The notes below the pieces were generated by a model. The model saw nothing but the letters and a program-made list of their open reading frames with translations. It made no database searches and was not told the origin of the DNA. Below are positions 45,129 to 58,098 of a DNA stretch of 64,000 nt, piece by piece (the stretch's first letter is position 1; each line of letters starts with the position of its first letter). The stretch is taken from the NCBI GenBank assembly GCA_009363875.1, contig CM018693.1, positions 70,416,986 to 70,480,985 of the forward strand, written 5' to 3'. Both the position numbers and the translations under genes were made by a program. The stretch comes from Mikania micrantha (lineage: Eukaryota; Streptophyta; Magnoliopsida; Asterales; Asteraceae).

Positions 45129-47281
45129 TGTGACAATTGCATTTGAGAATTACGTCATCAATGATGAGAGCACATTTCGTCGTGCTTGAAATCCACGTTG
45201 ATTTAGCCATTGTAATTATTACAGGTTGATAGTATACGAGAAATTGTGAACGTAGGCGAAAACCGTGCGCGAAACGGAGTTACGGATTGTCCGGAATCAT
45301 AAAACGAAGAAAAGTACACAAATGTCAAAGTGATAGGGGCCAGGCAGTACGCCTAGCGCCGGACATCCACGCTAGGTAGTAAGCGCGGAGGGAATAAAAG
45401 ATCTGGTATTTGGTTTCTCGCGCGCTACGCCCCAGACCAAGTAGCCACGCGGGGCGATGCGCTTGACGTGTATTAGGTCGGCAGACCAGATTGAAAGATC
45501 TGATTGCATGGGAGAAAGAGCATTTCTTTCTTCTTCTCAAATATACACCTCTATAGACGAACCAAAACCGAATTTTCAGCATCTAAACTCAAATTTGAAG
45601 CCTCTTAATCATGTGGATCGTACCAAGGATCATGTTTACAAGTTCTGATCGCTGTTCTACACTTAGAAATCCGTTTGATTAGGTAACGGTTCGTTTTAAC
45701 CTTCTAGTTTGATAATGGTTGGTTAGATCTTGTTTTTGAATGTAATGATATAGTTAAGGTTGTTGATTATTGCCTAGATGATGGCCATGATTGATTATAA
45801 ACGAAGAACTTGATGTTTTAATGGGTAAATCCTTGTTTTGATCCGTTGTAATGCCCGGTTTTCATGAAATCATAACTATGATTATAATGGATTAAACCAT
45901 TTGATTGTGAAAATGTAGGTGATTAGTTTGATTAATCTTTGAAATGCAAGGTTAAATTCAAGTGTTTCAAACTAATCACAATCATTAACATAATCACTGG
46001 AATGATTTTCTGGTGTTTATGATAACAGTAAGATTAGTATGTTAAACATGGTTATTAAACCTATTCTAATGTCACATTGTGATATTTCATGATATTTGGG
46101 GAATCAATAACAAGGATTGGTCTTTCCTAAGCTATAAATTCATCTAGAAACGGTTTCAGCACCATAATCAACAAAATTAACTATTTGGTTAATCTGAGGT
46201 TATTCTAATAAATCAGACGTGCCATCAACTTTATATTAGGAACCTGAATCAGTATAGGTTCCTACATTATCATACATTGTATGATATGACGCTAAAATAA
46301 TTAATTAAAAACCTAATATCGGTTTGATGACTTTCAAGGCAATGTCTCTGACATTGAACGTTCAGAAAGATCTAATTAGTATGTTAAAACATAAATAACT
46401 CATTTAACCTAAACAAATGCAGAATTTAGCTACCATTACTATTCTGCGTGTGATTTCACCACTCTCCTGACTTCAGGTGAGTTTCGAACACCCCCTTTTC
46501 TTTTTAATGTTTTATAAACATCGAGGTATTAGTGTGGAACTTTTCTTGAACATATGATATGTATCACTGTTATCTGCATGATTTCATGTGATTTGTTGAG
46601 AACTTGTGGATTTCATGGGATTTTGTTTGTAGAACAGAACTCTATCACGGAACTTAAAAGTCCTCATTCCTTGAACTGTATCTAGTGAACCCATGTGGGG
46701 CCGAACAGAAAGCAATGATAGTACTATCGACTGACAACCCATTTGCCAGGAGCTTGGAACTCCCCTTGGTGTAAATGTTAGTTATCTATTTCCAGAACTT
46801 CTTAATGTGGTGATAGACATTAAGACAATGAGGCACTAAGATATTTACCGACGGGTAGTATCTTTATAAAACGAGAACGGAGTAGTCCGAAAGAAACTAG
46901 ATACGGGTCCCATGGTTATCTTGAACTGAACATTTAGAGAACTTACATATCATATCATATTGTTGAACTTGAACTTTACGATCTCACCAGCTTTGTGCTG
47001 ATCTTCAAACTCAAACTTTTTTTGCAAGAAGACAGTGACCAACGGTGAAGATGCAATTTAAGCACTTGTAATTAAATAAATCAGATTGTGTAATAAACTT
47101 AATTCGTAAACTGTAATGTTGGTTGTAACGACGATCCTTGTAATGTATATATTTTAAGTTTATCTGTGAGTTGTGATACTGGATCAAGTAAGTCACACCT
47201 CATCTCTGAGACATGACCACTATGCTTCCGCAACCTTCTCTCTGACATCATCAACATGTGACAAGAGGTGGGGATATGACA
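45129..47281 (+). repeat. 3' LTR of element E (2153 bp)
   Basis: It starts TGTGACAATTGC and ends GGGGATATGACA. Its first 477 bp are missing from the 5' LTR. It carries CAG/GTGAGTTTCG at 46474-46485; the acceptor position is decayed here (TTTTGCAAG). The LTR is shorter than those of A to D and lacks the GAACC arrays. Confidence 0.88.
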
Positions 47282-47702
47282 GGCTGAATCCAAACCTAAG
47301 ATTAATCGAATATTAGAACTTGTAGAAGATTAAGAATTATAATCAATTGCACATGATTATCATTAAACAAAATGAAATCGTCTGGTACAATGAAGAACAA
47401 ACAAAACAATAAAAAAAACCAATTTTCTAGGTTTTTGGCTCTTTCTCACTCTCTCTTGTGGTCTATCTAAAAATAAACAAAAACACATTTAAATATCTAT
47501 TAAACTATCACGGCCCAAGCTAGACCACAAAGAACCCAAAGCCAACAGAAAACCCGTTAGTTGAACCACTGCAATCGAGAACCCATCAATCTGCCGAGAA
47601 CCAGCCAAGAACCAGCCGAGAACTATTATTAATATTAAACGAACACTGTAAATCACCGAACTAATCCAATGATTGCGTAAGTCTCAAATCTAGGTCCTTA
47701 CA
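47282..47702 (-). repeat. Copia array LTR 1, truncated by element E (421 bp)
   Basis: On the minus strand it starts TGTAAGGACC after a purine tract (rc of ATCTCCCCCTAGACTT at 47703). It breaks off at 47282, the end of the E LTR. Extra copies of an AGAACCAGCC word lie near 47600-47620. Confidence 0.85.
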
Positions 47703-47739
47703 ATCTCCCCCTAGACTTATGCTATCATTGTCTTCAATT

Positions 47740-49034
47740 CATCAATTCAGCGTCGGCACCCATGCTATAGTGATTCTGGGCAATCCTGAAGAATCAATAT
47801 AACATACTTCGTGCAAACTCCACTTCTTATTTTCATTGAACATTGGTACTTCAGCAGATTTCATTCTCAAGATTTGTTTCGGTTTGGCAAATTGTTTCAA
47901 CACCTTTGGAGCATTAACATTAGTTTTTTTAACCGGTTCAGGCTTCTGAAACTTTTGTTGCTTGAAGCACTTTTAATTTTGTTTGACTTCACCTTTGTTA
48001 AAAACACACAGTTTATTCTTTGGTTTCGGATGATTCAAAATCACCGGTCTTTCAAACTTCCTTCGATTAAAGAACACCTTGACCTTTGGAGTAACATTCT
48101 GATAAAATTTTGTTGGCCGATGAATACAATTTCTTGCAATATGACCAGGCTTGCCACATGCAAAGCAAGTCTGCATCTTTGCATATGGAGCAAAAACTGG
48201 ACTGTTGAATCCATATGTTGACCATTGAGAGTAACACGATCTATCTTTCCTGAAGAAATTATGATTCACAAAACCATGACCTTCTCTTTCATAACATTGT
48301 TGTGGAATATATGGTGTACTTTCAGCATTAACAGCAGAATTGATAATCCTTGAAGTATGACTCTAAAACACACTAGGAACAAACTTCGAATTACTCGGCT
48401 TCACTTCAACATCCTTCACTTTTTCAGCTGATATCTCAGAAACAATCGTAAGATTAAAACCTTTACTCGCAGAATCAGTTTCTTTTGTTGACGCTCTTTC
48501 AACATTTTCAGAATCTATCTTTGGTCCATACGTCATGTGTTTCTCGCTTGCTTCTTCTTCCTAAGAGATTGGCATGCTTCTATAATTATCATTGAAAGGA
48601 GGAGGCACAGTTCTATAACCCAAACCCGAACCTCTTTTGTTATTCCCGTGAAGTTGTTTATCAAGCAAGTTATTCACATCCTTACTAGACGATTCAAATT
48701 TCTTGAAACCAAACTCTGCATCATTGTATTTAGCTTCTAACCGTTCTATCTCAATAGAAAACTCTTGAATTTTATCCTTTGCATCTCTATGGTGAAAACT
48801 TTTAATGCTTAAATCTGATTGAAGTCGAGAAATATCTTTCTTTTGAGCTTCGAATTTTTCTCTTAAAAGTTTTTCGCTTCTAGCAAGAACACTTTTTGAT
48901 CTCTTCAAGTCTTGCAAATCCTCTAGTAACACAGAATACTGTGATTTAGCTAGAATCACTTTATCTTGACAAATTTGACAGCGTAAATTTTCATTCACCT
49001 TAGAAGAAGATGATGGATTTACTTGAGGATCCAT
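47740..49034 (-). pseudogene. Ty1/copia gag fragment, array copy 1 (most intact)
   Basis: The frame starts at ATG 49034 (MDPQVNPSSSS). The first 157 codons are open and rich in Glu, Lys and Leu heptads (about residues 20-115), a probable coiled coil. TAG at 48558 and at about 48366 interrupt it. A CCHC knuckle CFACGKPGHIARNC at 48126-48167 is intact; in all later copies examined it is changed. Coding similarity fades near 47740, before a protease motif would be expected. Gag of copia elements coats element RNA. The family match (Asteraceae-type copia gag) is from memory. Confidence 0.8.
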
Positions 49035-49247
49035 TTGAATAGAAATCCTTGTAACCCAAGAATGCTAAACAAAATCTGAGAACACAAAAGTTTCTTGTAG
49101 GGAACTCAAACTTCTTCCTAAAAACATTTCGAGAACAACAAAACAACGTGTACCGAGAACAACAAAGTATGTCGAGAACAATTTGCCCAAAATCAATACC
49201 AATTAATTGTTTTCCCAAACTTCCCGAGAACATACATACATACCTAT
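49035..49247 (-). other. Leader remnant of array copy 1, PBS deleted
   Basis: The leader has several GAGAAC words, then after three CATA units joins directly to the middle of LTR 2 near 49246. The PBS and the PBS-side end of LTR 2 are missing, which accounts for the short 1833 bp spacing. Confidence 0.8.
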
Positions 49248-49535
49248 AAAACAATAACAATAAACAATTTTCTAGGTTTTTGGCACTCTCTCACTCTCTC
49301 TTGAGGTCTATCTAAAAATAAACAAAAACACATTTAAATATCTATTAAACTATCACGGCCCAACTAGCCGACAAAGAACCCAAAGCCAACCGAGAACCCG
49401 TTAGTTGAACCACTGCAATCGAGAACCCATTAATCTGCCGAGAACCAGGTGAGAACTATTATTAATCTTAACCGAACACTGTAGATCACCGAACTACTCC
49501 AATGATTGCGTACGTCTCAAATCTAGGTCCTTACA
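49248..49535 (-). repeat. Copia array LTR 2, partial (288 bp)
   Basis: It runs from AAAACAATAACAA to CCTTACA at 49535. About 190 bp at the PBS side are deleted compared with LTR 4. Confidence 0.82.
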
Positions 49536-49572
49536 ATCTCCGCCAAGACTTATGCTATCATCGTCTTCAATT

Positions 49573-50796
49573 CATCAATTCAGCGTTCGCACCCATGCTA
49601 TAGTGATTCTGGGCAATCCTGAAAAATCAATATAACTTACTTCGTGCAAACTCCACTTCTTATTTTCATTGAACATTGGTACTTTAGCAGATTTCACTCT
49701 CCAGATTTGTTTCGGTTTGGCAAATTGTTTCAATACCTTTGGAGCATTAACATTAGATTTTTCAACCGGTTCAGGCTTCTGAAACTTTTGTTGCTTGAAG
49801 CACTTTTAATTTCGCTTGACTTCACCTTTGCTAAAAACACACAGTTTATTCTTTGGTTTCAGATGATTAAAAATCTCCGGTCTTTCAAATTTACTCTGAT
49901 TAGAGAATACCTTGACCTTTGGAGTAACTTTCTGATAAAATTTTGTTGGCCGATGATTACAATTTCTTGAAATCTGACCAGGCTAGCCACATGCAAAGCA
50001 AGTCTGCTTCTTTGCGTATGGAGCAAAAACTGGACTGTTGAATCCATATGTTGACGATTGAGAGTAACACGATCTATCATTCCTGAAGACATTATGATTC
50101 ACAAAACCATGACCTTCTCTCTCATAACATTTTTGTGGAATATATGGTGTGCTTTCAGCATTAAGAGCAGAATTGATAATCCATGAAGTATGACTCTAAA
50201 ACACACTAGGAACAAACTTCGAATTACTCGGCTTCTCTTCAGTATCCTTCACTTTTTCTGCTGATATCTCAGAAACATTCGTAACACTGACACCTTTACT
50301 CGCATAATCAGTTTCTTTTGTTGACTCTCTTTCAACATTTTCATAATCTATCTTTGGAACATACGTCATGTGTTTCTCGCTTGCTTCTTCTTCCTCAGAG
50401 ATTGGCATGCTTGTATAATTATCAATGAAAGTTATTCAATACCTTACTAGATGATTCAAATTTCATAAAACTAAACTCTGCATCATTGTATTTAGTATTT
50501 AACTGTTCTATCTCATTAGAAAGATCTAGAATTTTATCCTTTGCATCTCTATGGTGAAAACTTTTAACACTTAAATCAGATTGAAGTCGAGAGATATCTT
50601 TCTTTTGAGCTTCGAATTTTTCTCTTAAAACTTTTTAGCTTCTAGCAAAAACACTTTTTGATATCTTCAAGTCTTGCAAATCCTCTAGTAACACAGAATA
50701 CTGTGATTTAGCTAGAATCACTTTATCTTGACAAATTTGACAGCGTAAATTTTCATTCACCTTAGAAGAAGATGATGGATTTACTTGAGGATCCAT
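49573..50796 (-). pseudogene. Ty1/copia gag fragment, array copy 2
   Basis: ATG at 50796. TAA near 50637 follows about 53 codons and is shared with copies 3-7. About 90 bp are deleted near 50430, in the part coding GYRTVPPP. The knuckle reads CFACG-stop-PGQISRNC, with the His replaced by Gln. Further stops follow. Confidence 0.8.
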
Positions 50797-51448
50797 TTGA
50801 AAAGAAAACCTTTTAACCCAAGAATGCTAAACAAAATCTGAGAACACAAAAGTTTCTTGTTGAGAACTCAAACTTCTTCTAGAAAACTTGTCGAGAACAA
50901 CAAAACAACGTGTACCGAGAACAACAAAGTATGTCGAGAACAATTTGTCCAAAATCAATACCAATTAATTGTTTTCCCAAACTTCCCGAGAACATACATA
51001 CATACATACATACATTCATACATACATACATATCTAGATATATATATATATATATATATGTAGAGAACACCTATTTTGAAAACGAATAAAAGGAGGTAGC
51101 CGAGAACAACAATTGCCGTGACCTCCAAAAAAGATATATATTTGTGTTGTTTTGCCAAAAACTCCAAGAAAAATTGAGTCGAGAACAATTGTTCAAACTA
51201 AAAAAAAATATCGAGAAACAATTAGTTTCAATCACAGGTTTTGTTTCCAACTAACATCCCATGATTTTAGGAAACATGAACTGAATACACACCTTTCGAT
51301 CAAATTCTAATAATTCAACCAGTTTTTTGTGTTCTTGAGATGTTCTTCATAAACAAATAGTTTTCAAACCAAAGATGAATCAAAACTACAAAATTCTTAC
51401 CTTGATCTCGTTGAAATTTCTCGCTAAGAGTGTCAAGCTCTGATACCA
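50797..51448 (-). other. Leader and PBS of array copy 2
   Basis: GCTCTGATACCA at 51437-51448 is the tRNA-Met PBS on the minus strand. A (CATA)n plus (TA)n microsatellite lies at about 50994-51059, and some nine GAGAAC words are spread along the leader. Confidence 0.85.
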
Positions 51449-51576
51449 CTTTAAAGTCCCGATTTAACCCATCAATCTGCCGAGAACCAGCTGAGTACTA
51501 TTATTAATATTAACCGAACACTGTAAATCACTGAACTACTCCAATGAGTGCGTAAGTCTCTGATCTAGGTCCTTAC
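51449..51576 (-). repeat. Copia array LTR 3, internally deleted (128 bp)
   Basis: Both ends are present (CTTTAAAGTCCCGATTT at the PBS side, CCTTACA at 51576), but about 350 bp in the middle are missing. Confidence 0.85.
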
Positions 51577-51614
51577 AATCTCCGCCAAGACTTATGCTAT
51601 CGTTGTCTTCAATT

Positions 51615-52909
51615 CATCAATTCAGCGTCGGCACCCATGATATAGTGATTATGGGCAATCCTGAAGAATCTATATAACTTACTTCGTGCAAACTCCACTT
51701 CTTATTTTCATTGAACATTGGTACTTCAGCAGATTTCACTCTCCAGATTTGTTTCGGTTTGGCAAAGTGTTTCAACACCTTTGGAGTATTAGCATTAGAT
51801 TTTTTAACAGGTTCAGGCTTCTGAAACTTTTGTTGCTTGAAGCACTTTTAATTTCGCTTGACTTCACCTTTGTTAAAAACACGCAGTTTATTCTTTGGTT
51901 ACGGATGATTCAAATTCTCCGGTCTTTCAAATTTCGTTTGATTAGAGAACACCTTGACCTTTGGAGTAACGTTCTGATAAAATTTTGTTGGCCGATGAAT
52001 ACAACTTCTTGCAATCTGACCAGCCTTGCCACATGCAAAGCAAGTCTGCTTCTTTGCATATGGAGCAAAAACTGGACTGTTGAATCCATATGTTGACCAT
52101 TGAGAGTAACACGATCTATCATTCCTGAAGAAATTATGATTCACAAAACCATGACCTTCTCTTTCATAACATTGTTGTGGAATATATGGTGTGCTTTCAG
52201 CATTAAGAGAAGAATTGATAATCCTTGAAGTATGACTCTAAACCACACTAGGAACAAACTTCGAATTACTCGGCTTCACTTTAGCATCCTTCCCTTTTTC
52301 TGCTGATATCTCAGAAACATTCGTAAAACTGACACCTTTACTCGCATAATCAGTTTCTTTTGTTGACTCTCTGTCAAAATTTTCAGAATCTATCTTTGGA
52401 CCATACGTCATGTGTTTCTCGCTTGTTTCTTTTTCCTCAGAGAATGGCATGCTTGTATAATTATCATTGGAAGGTGGAGGCACAGTTCTATAACCCAAAC
52501 CCGAACCTCTTTTGTTATTCCCGTGAAGTTATTTATCAAGCAAGTTATTCACAACCTTACTAGATGATTCAAATTTTTTGAAACTAAACTCTGCATCATT
52601 GTATTTAGTTTTTAACCGTTCTATCTCAATAGAAAGCTCTTGAATTTTATCCTTTGCATCTCTATGGTGAAAACTTTTAATACTTAAATCAGATTGAAGT
52701 CGAGAGATATCTTTCTTTTGAGCTTCGAATTTTTCTCTTAAAACTTTTTAGCTTCTAGCAAAAACACTTTTTGATATCTTCAAGTCTTGCAAATCCTCTA
52801 GTAACACAGAATACTGTGATTTAGCTAGAATCACTTTATCTTGACAAATTTGACAGCGTAAATTTTCATTCACCTTAGAAGAAGATGATGGATTTACTTG
52901 AGGATCCAT
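51615..52909 (-). pseudogene. Ty1/copia gag fragment, array copy 3
   Basis: ATG at 52909, early TAA as in copy 2. The knuckle reads CFACGKAGQIARSC: Cys ligands kept, His lost. It is full length relative to copies 4-7 and slightly more diverged. Confidence 0.8.
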
Positions 52910-53556
52910 TTGAAAAGAAAACCTTTTAACCCAAGAATGCTAAACAAAATCTGAGAACACAAAAGTTTCTTGTTGAGAACTCAAACTTCTTCTAGAAAAC
53001 TTGTCGAGAACAACAAAACAACGTGTACCGAGAACAACAAAGTATGTCGAGAACAATTTGTCCAAAATCAATACCAATTAATTGTTTTCCCAAACTTCCC
53101 GAGAACATACATACATACATACATTCATACATACATACATATCTATATATATATATATATATATATGTAGAGAACACCTATTTTGAAAACGAATAAAAGG
53201 AGGTAGCCGAGAACAACAATTGCCGTGACCTCCAAAAAAGATATATATTTGTGTTGTTTTGCCAAAAACTCCAAGAAAAATTGAGTCGAGAACAATTGTT
53301 CAAATTAAAAAAAATATATCGAGAAACAATTAGTTTCAATCACAGGTTTTGTTTCCAACTAACATCCCATGATTTTAGGAAACATGAACTGAATACGCAC
53401 CTTTCGATCAAATTCTAATAATTCAACCAGTTTTTTGTGTTCTTGAGATGTTCTTCATAAACAAATAGTTTTCAAACCAAAGATGAATCAAAACTACAAA
53501 ATTGTTACCTCGATCTCGTTGAAATTTCTCGCTAAGAGTGTCAAGCTCTGATACCA
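52910..53556 (-). other. Leader and PBS of array copy 3
   Basis: PBS (rc) at 53545-53556. The microsatellite is at about 53104-53166. It has the GTAGAGAAC / AACGAATAAA / GATTTTAGG variant set. Confidence 0.85.
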
Positions 53557-54034
53557 CTTTAAAGTCCCGATTTCACCACATCGGATCTCTAAATCAAATC
53601 TCAACAAACGAACCACTTCGGGATGGGCGGAATCCGAACCGAAGATTAATCGAATATTAGGACTTGTAGAAGATTAAGAATTATAATCAATTGCACACGA
53701 TTATCATTAAACGAAATGAAATCGTCTGGTACATTGAAGAACAAACAAAACAATAACAAAAAACAATTTTCTAGGTTTTTGGCACTCTCTCACTCTCTCT
53801 TGAGGTCTCTCTTAAAATAAACAAAAACACATTTAAATATCTATTAAACTATCACGGCCCAACTAGCCCACAGAGAACCCAAAGCCAACCGAGAACCCGT
53901 TAGTTGAACCACTGGAATCGAGAACCCATCAATCTGCCGAGAACCAGCTGAGTACTATTATTAATACTAGCCGAACACCGTAAATCACCGAACTACTCCA
54001 ATGATTGCGTAAGTCTCTGATCTAGGTCCTTACA
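53557..54034 (-). repeat. Copia array LTR 4 (478 bp, full length)
   Basis: On the minus strand it starts TGTAAGGACC (54034) and ends near GGGACTTTAAAG (53557) directly before TGGTATCAGAGC. The end does not show the usual CA, so the exact boundary is uncertain by a few bases. It has GAGAACCC words and a CTCTCTCACTCTCTCTTGAG tract. Confidence 0.85.
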
Positions 54035-54071
54035 ATCTCCGCCAAGACTTATGCTATCGTTGTCTTCAATT

Positions 54072-55366
54072 CACCAATTCAGCGTCGGCACCGATGATAT
54101 AGTGATTATGGGCAATCCTGAAGAATCAATATAACTTACTTCGTGCAAACTCCACTTCTTATTTTCATTGAACATTGGTACTTCAGCAGATTTCACTCTC
54201 CAGATTTGTTTCGGTTTGGCGAAGTGTTTCAACACCTTTGGAGTATTAGCATTAGATTTTTTAACAGGTTCAGGCTTCTGAAACTTTTGTTGCTTGAAGC
54301 ACTTTTAATTTCGCTTGACTTCACCTTTGCTAAAAACACACAGTTTATTCTTTGGTTACGGATGATTCAAATTCTCCGGTCTTTCAAATTTCGTTTGATT
54401 AGAGAACACCTTGACCTTTGGAGTAACGTTCTGATAAAATTTTGTTGGCCGATGAATACAATTTCTTGCAATCTGACCAGGCTTGCCACATGCAAAGCTA
54501 GTCTGCTTCTTTGCGTATGGAGCAAAAACTGGACTGTTGAATCCATATGCTGACCATTGAGAGTAACACGATCTATCATTCCTGAAGAAATTATGATTCA
54601 CAAAACCATGACCTTCTCTTTCATAACATTGTTGTGGAATATATGGTGTGCTTTCAGCATTAAGAGAAGAATTGATAATCCTTGAAGTATGACTCTAAAC
54701 CACACTAGGAACAAACTTCGAATTACTCGGCTTCACTTTAGCACCCTTCACTTTTTCTGCTGATATCTCTGAAACATTCGTAACACTGACACCTTTACTC
54801 GCATAATCAGTTTCTTTTGTTGACTCTCTTTCAAAATTTTCAGAATCTATCTTTGGACCATACGTCATGTGTTTCTCGCTTGTTTCTTTTTCCTCAGAGA
54901 ATGGCATGCTTGTATAATTATCATTGAAAGGTGGAGGCACAGTTCTATAACCCAAACCCGAACCTCTTTTGTTATTCCCGTGAAGTTGTTTATCAAGCAA
55001 GTTATTCACATCCTTACTAGACGATTCAAATTTTTTGAAACTAAACTCTGCATCATTGTATTTAGTTTTTAACCGTTCTATCTCAATAGAAAGCTCTTGA
55101 ATTTTATCCTTTGCATCTCTATGGTGAAAACTTTTAATACTTAAATCAGATTGAAGTCGAGAGATATCTTTCTTTTGAGCTTCGAATTTTTCTCTTAAAA
55201 CTTTTTAGCTTCTAGCAAAAACACTTTTTGATATCTTCAAGTCTTGCAAATCCTCTAGTAACACAGAATACTGTGATTTAGCTAGAATCACTTTATCTTG
55301 ACAAATTTGACAGCGTAAATTTTCATTCACCTTAGAAGAAGATGATGGATTTACTTGAGGATCCAT
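54072..55366 (-). pseudogene. Ty1/copia gag fragment, array copy 4
   Basis: ATG at 55366; stops at 55205-55207 (TAA), 54695-54697 (TAG) and further on, all in one unshifted frame. The knuckle has lost its first Cys (Ser) and its His (Gln): SFACGKPGQIARNC. The 104-codon open stretch 54695-55009 covers the GYRTVPPP part. Confidence 0.85.
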
Positions 55367-56016
55367 TTGAAAAGAAAACCTTTTAACCCAAGAATGCTAA
55401 ACAAAATCTGAGAACACAAAAGTTTCTTGTTGAGAACTCAAACTTCTTCTAGAAAACTTGTCGAGAACAACAAAACAACGTGTACCGAGAACAACAAAGT
55501 ATGTCGAGAACAATTTGTCCAAAATCAATACCAATTAATTGTTTTCCCAAACTTCCCGAGAACATACATACATACATACATACATTCATACATACATACA
55601 TATCTATATATATATATATATATATAAATAGAGAACACCTATTTTGAAAACTAATAAAAGGAGGTAGCCGAGAACAACAATTGCCGTGACCTCCAAAAAA
55701 GATATATATTTGTGTTGTTTTGCCAAAAACTCCAAGAAAAATTGAGTCGAGAACAATTGTTCAAATTAAAAAAAAATATCGAGAAACAATTAGTTTCAAT
55801 CACAGGTTTTGTTTCCAACTAACATCCCATGATTCTAGGAAACATGAACTGAATACGCACCTTTCGATCAAATTCTAATAATTCAACCAGTTTTTTGTGT
55901 TCTTGAGATGTTCTTCATAAACAAATAGTTTTCAAACCAAAGATGAATCAAAACTACAAAATTGTTACCTCGATCTCGTTGAAATTTCTCGCTAAGAGTG
56001 TCAAGCTCTGATACCA
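55367..56016 (-). other. Leader and PBS of array copy 4
   Basis: PBS (rc) at 56005-56016. It has the AAATAGAGAAC / AACTAATAAA / GATTCTAGG variant set, shared only with copy 6. Confidence 0.85.
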
Positions 56017-56494
56017 CTTTAAAGTCCCGATTTCACCACATCGGATCTCTAAATCAAATCTCAACAAACGAACCACTTCGGGATGGGCGGAATCCGAACC
56101 GAAGATTAATCGAATATTAGGACTTGTAGAAGATTAAGAATTATAATCAATTGCACACGATTATCATTAAACGAAATGAAATCGTCTGGTACATTGAAGA
56201 ACAAACAAAACAATAACAAAAAACAATTTTCTAGGTTTTTGGCACTCTCTCACTCTCTCTTGAGGTCTCTCTTAAAATAAACAAAAACACATTTAAATAT
56301 CTATTAAACTATCACGGCCCAACTAGCCCACAGAGAACCCAAAGCCAACCGAGAACCCGTTAGTTGAACCACTGGAATCGAGAACCCATCAATCTGCCGA
56401 GAACCAGCTGAGTACTATTATTAATACTAGCCGAACACCGTAAATCACCGAACTACTCCAATGATTGCGTAAGTCTCTGATCTAGGTCCTTACA
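56017..56494 (-). repeat. Copia array LTR 5 (478 bp)
   Basis: Nearly identical to LTR 4, including AGGACTTGTAGAAG near 56120. Confidence 0.88.
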
Positions 56495-56531
56495 ATCTCC
56501 GCCAAGACTTATGCTATCGTTGTCTTCAATT

Positions 56532-57826
56532 CACCAATTCAGCGTCGGCACCGATGATATAGTGATTATGGGCAATCCTGAAGAATCAATATAACTTACT
56601 TCGTGCAAACTCCACTTCTTATTTTCATTGAACATTGGTACTTCAGCAGATTTCACTCTCCAGATTTGTTTCGGTTTGGCGAAGTGTTTCAACACCTTTG
56701 GAGTATTAGCATTAGATTTTTTAACAGGTTCAGGCTTCTGAAACTTTTGTTGCTTGAAGCACTTTTAATTTCGCTTGACTTCACCTTTGCTAAAAACACA
56801 CAGTTTATTCTTTGGTTACGGATGATTCAATTTCTCCGGTCTTTCAAATTTCGTTTGATTAGAGAACACCTTGACCTTTGGAGTAACGTTCTGATAAAAT
56901 TTTGTTGGCCGATGAATACAATTTCTTGCAATCTGACCAGGCTTGCCACATGCAAAGCTAGTCTGCTTCTTTGCATATGGAGCAAAAACTGGACTGTTGA
57001 ACCCATATGCTGACCATTGAGAGTAACACGATCTATCATTCCTGAAGAAATTATGATTCACAAAACCATGACCTTCTCTTTCATAACATTGTTGTGGAAT
57101 ATATGGTGTGCTTTCAGCATTAAGAGAAGAATTGATAATCCTTGAAGTATGACTCTAAACCACACTAGGAACAAACTTCGAATTACTCGGCTTCACTTTA
57201 GCACCCTTCACTTTTTCTGCTGATATCTCTGAAACATTCGTAACACTGACACCTTTACTCGCATAATCAGTTTCTTTTGTTGACTCTCTTTCAAAATTTT
57301 CAGAATCTATCTTTGGACCATACGTCATGTGTTTCTCGCTTGTTTCTTTTTCCTCAGAGAATGGCATGCTTGTATAATTATCATTGAAAGGTGGAGGCAC
57401 AGTTCTATAACCCAAACCCGAACCTCTTTTGTTATTCCCGTGAAGTTGTTTATCAAGCAAGTTATTCACATCCTTACTAGACGATTCAAATTTTTTGAAA
57501 CTAAACTCTGCATCATTGTATTTAGTTTTTAACCGTTCTATCTCAATAGAAAGCTCTTGAATTTTATCCTTTGCATCTCTATGGTGAAAACTTTTAATAC
57601 TTAAATCAGATTGAAGTCGAGAGATATCTTTCTTTTGAGCTTCGAATTTTTCTCTTAAAACTTTTTAGCTTCTAGCAAAAACACTTTTTGATATCTTCAA
57701 GTCTTGCAAATCCTCTAGTAACACAGAATACTGTGATTTAGCTAGAATCACTTTATCTTGACAAATTTGACAGCGTAAATTTTCATTCACCTTAGAAGAA
57801 GATGATGGATTTACTTGAGGATCCAT
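56532..57826 (-). pseudogene. Ty1/copia gag fragment, array copy 5
   Basis: Same stops and same damaged knuckle as copy 4. Private changes include the codon before NHP (Lys for Asn near 56831) and CCCATATGC near 57002. Confidence 0.85.
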
Positions 57827-58062
57827 TTGAAAAGAAAACCTTTTAACCCAAGAATGCTAAACAAAATCTGAGAACACAAAAGTTTCTTGTTGAGAACTCA
57901 AACTTCTTCTAGAAAACTTGTCGAGAACAACAAAACAACGTGTACCGAGAACAACAAAGTATGTCGAGAACAATTTGTCAAAAATCAATACCAATTAATT
58001 GTTTTCCCAAACTTCCCGAGAACATACATACATACATACATACATTCATACATACATACATA

Positions 58063-58098
<36 letters not shown>

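Larger units (their letters stand above)
32317..47281 (+). mobile_element. Ty3/gypsy element E, old, split by solo LTR G
   Basis: 5' LTR (lacking about 477 bp at its start), tRNA-Met PBS, a long leader with an extra decayed ORF and 60 bp repeats, gag-pol with several stops, polypurine tract and full 3' LTR. A 245 bp sample of the two LTRs shows about 19 differences by eye, so it is much older than the copia array at its right. LTR family and leader differ from A to D, but the pol is of the same chromovirus-like type. Its 3' LTR ends inside an LTR of the copia array, which implies insertion there. Confidence 0.88.

Noticed and set aside
45325..45648. Frames of 63 and 85 codons on opposite strands
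   Set aside because: They lie in the U3 part of the 3' LTR of E, a GC-richer patch, without domain or homologue in the other elements.
47811..48221. Plus-strand 136-codon frames repeated in nearly every array unit
   Set aside because: They are antisense to the copia gag, which has the zinc knuckle and coiled coil. The repeated openness only reflects unit duplication.
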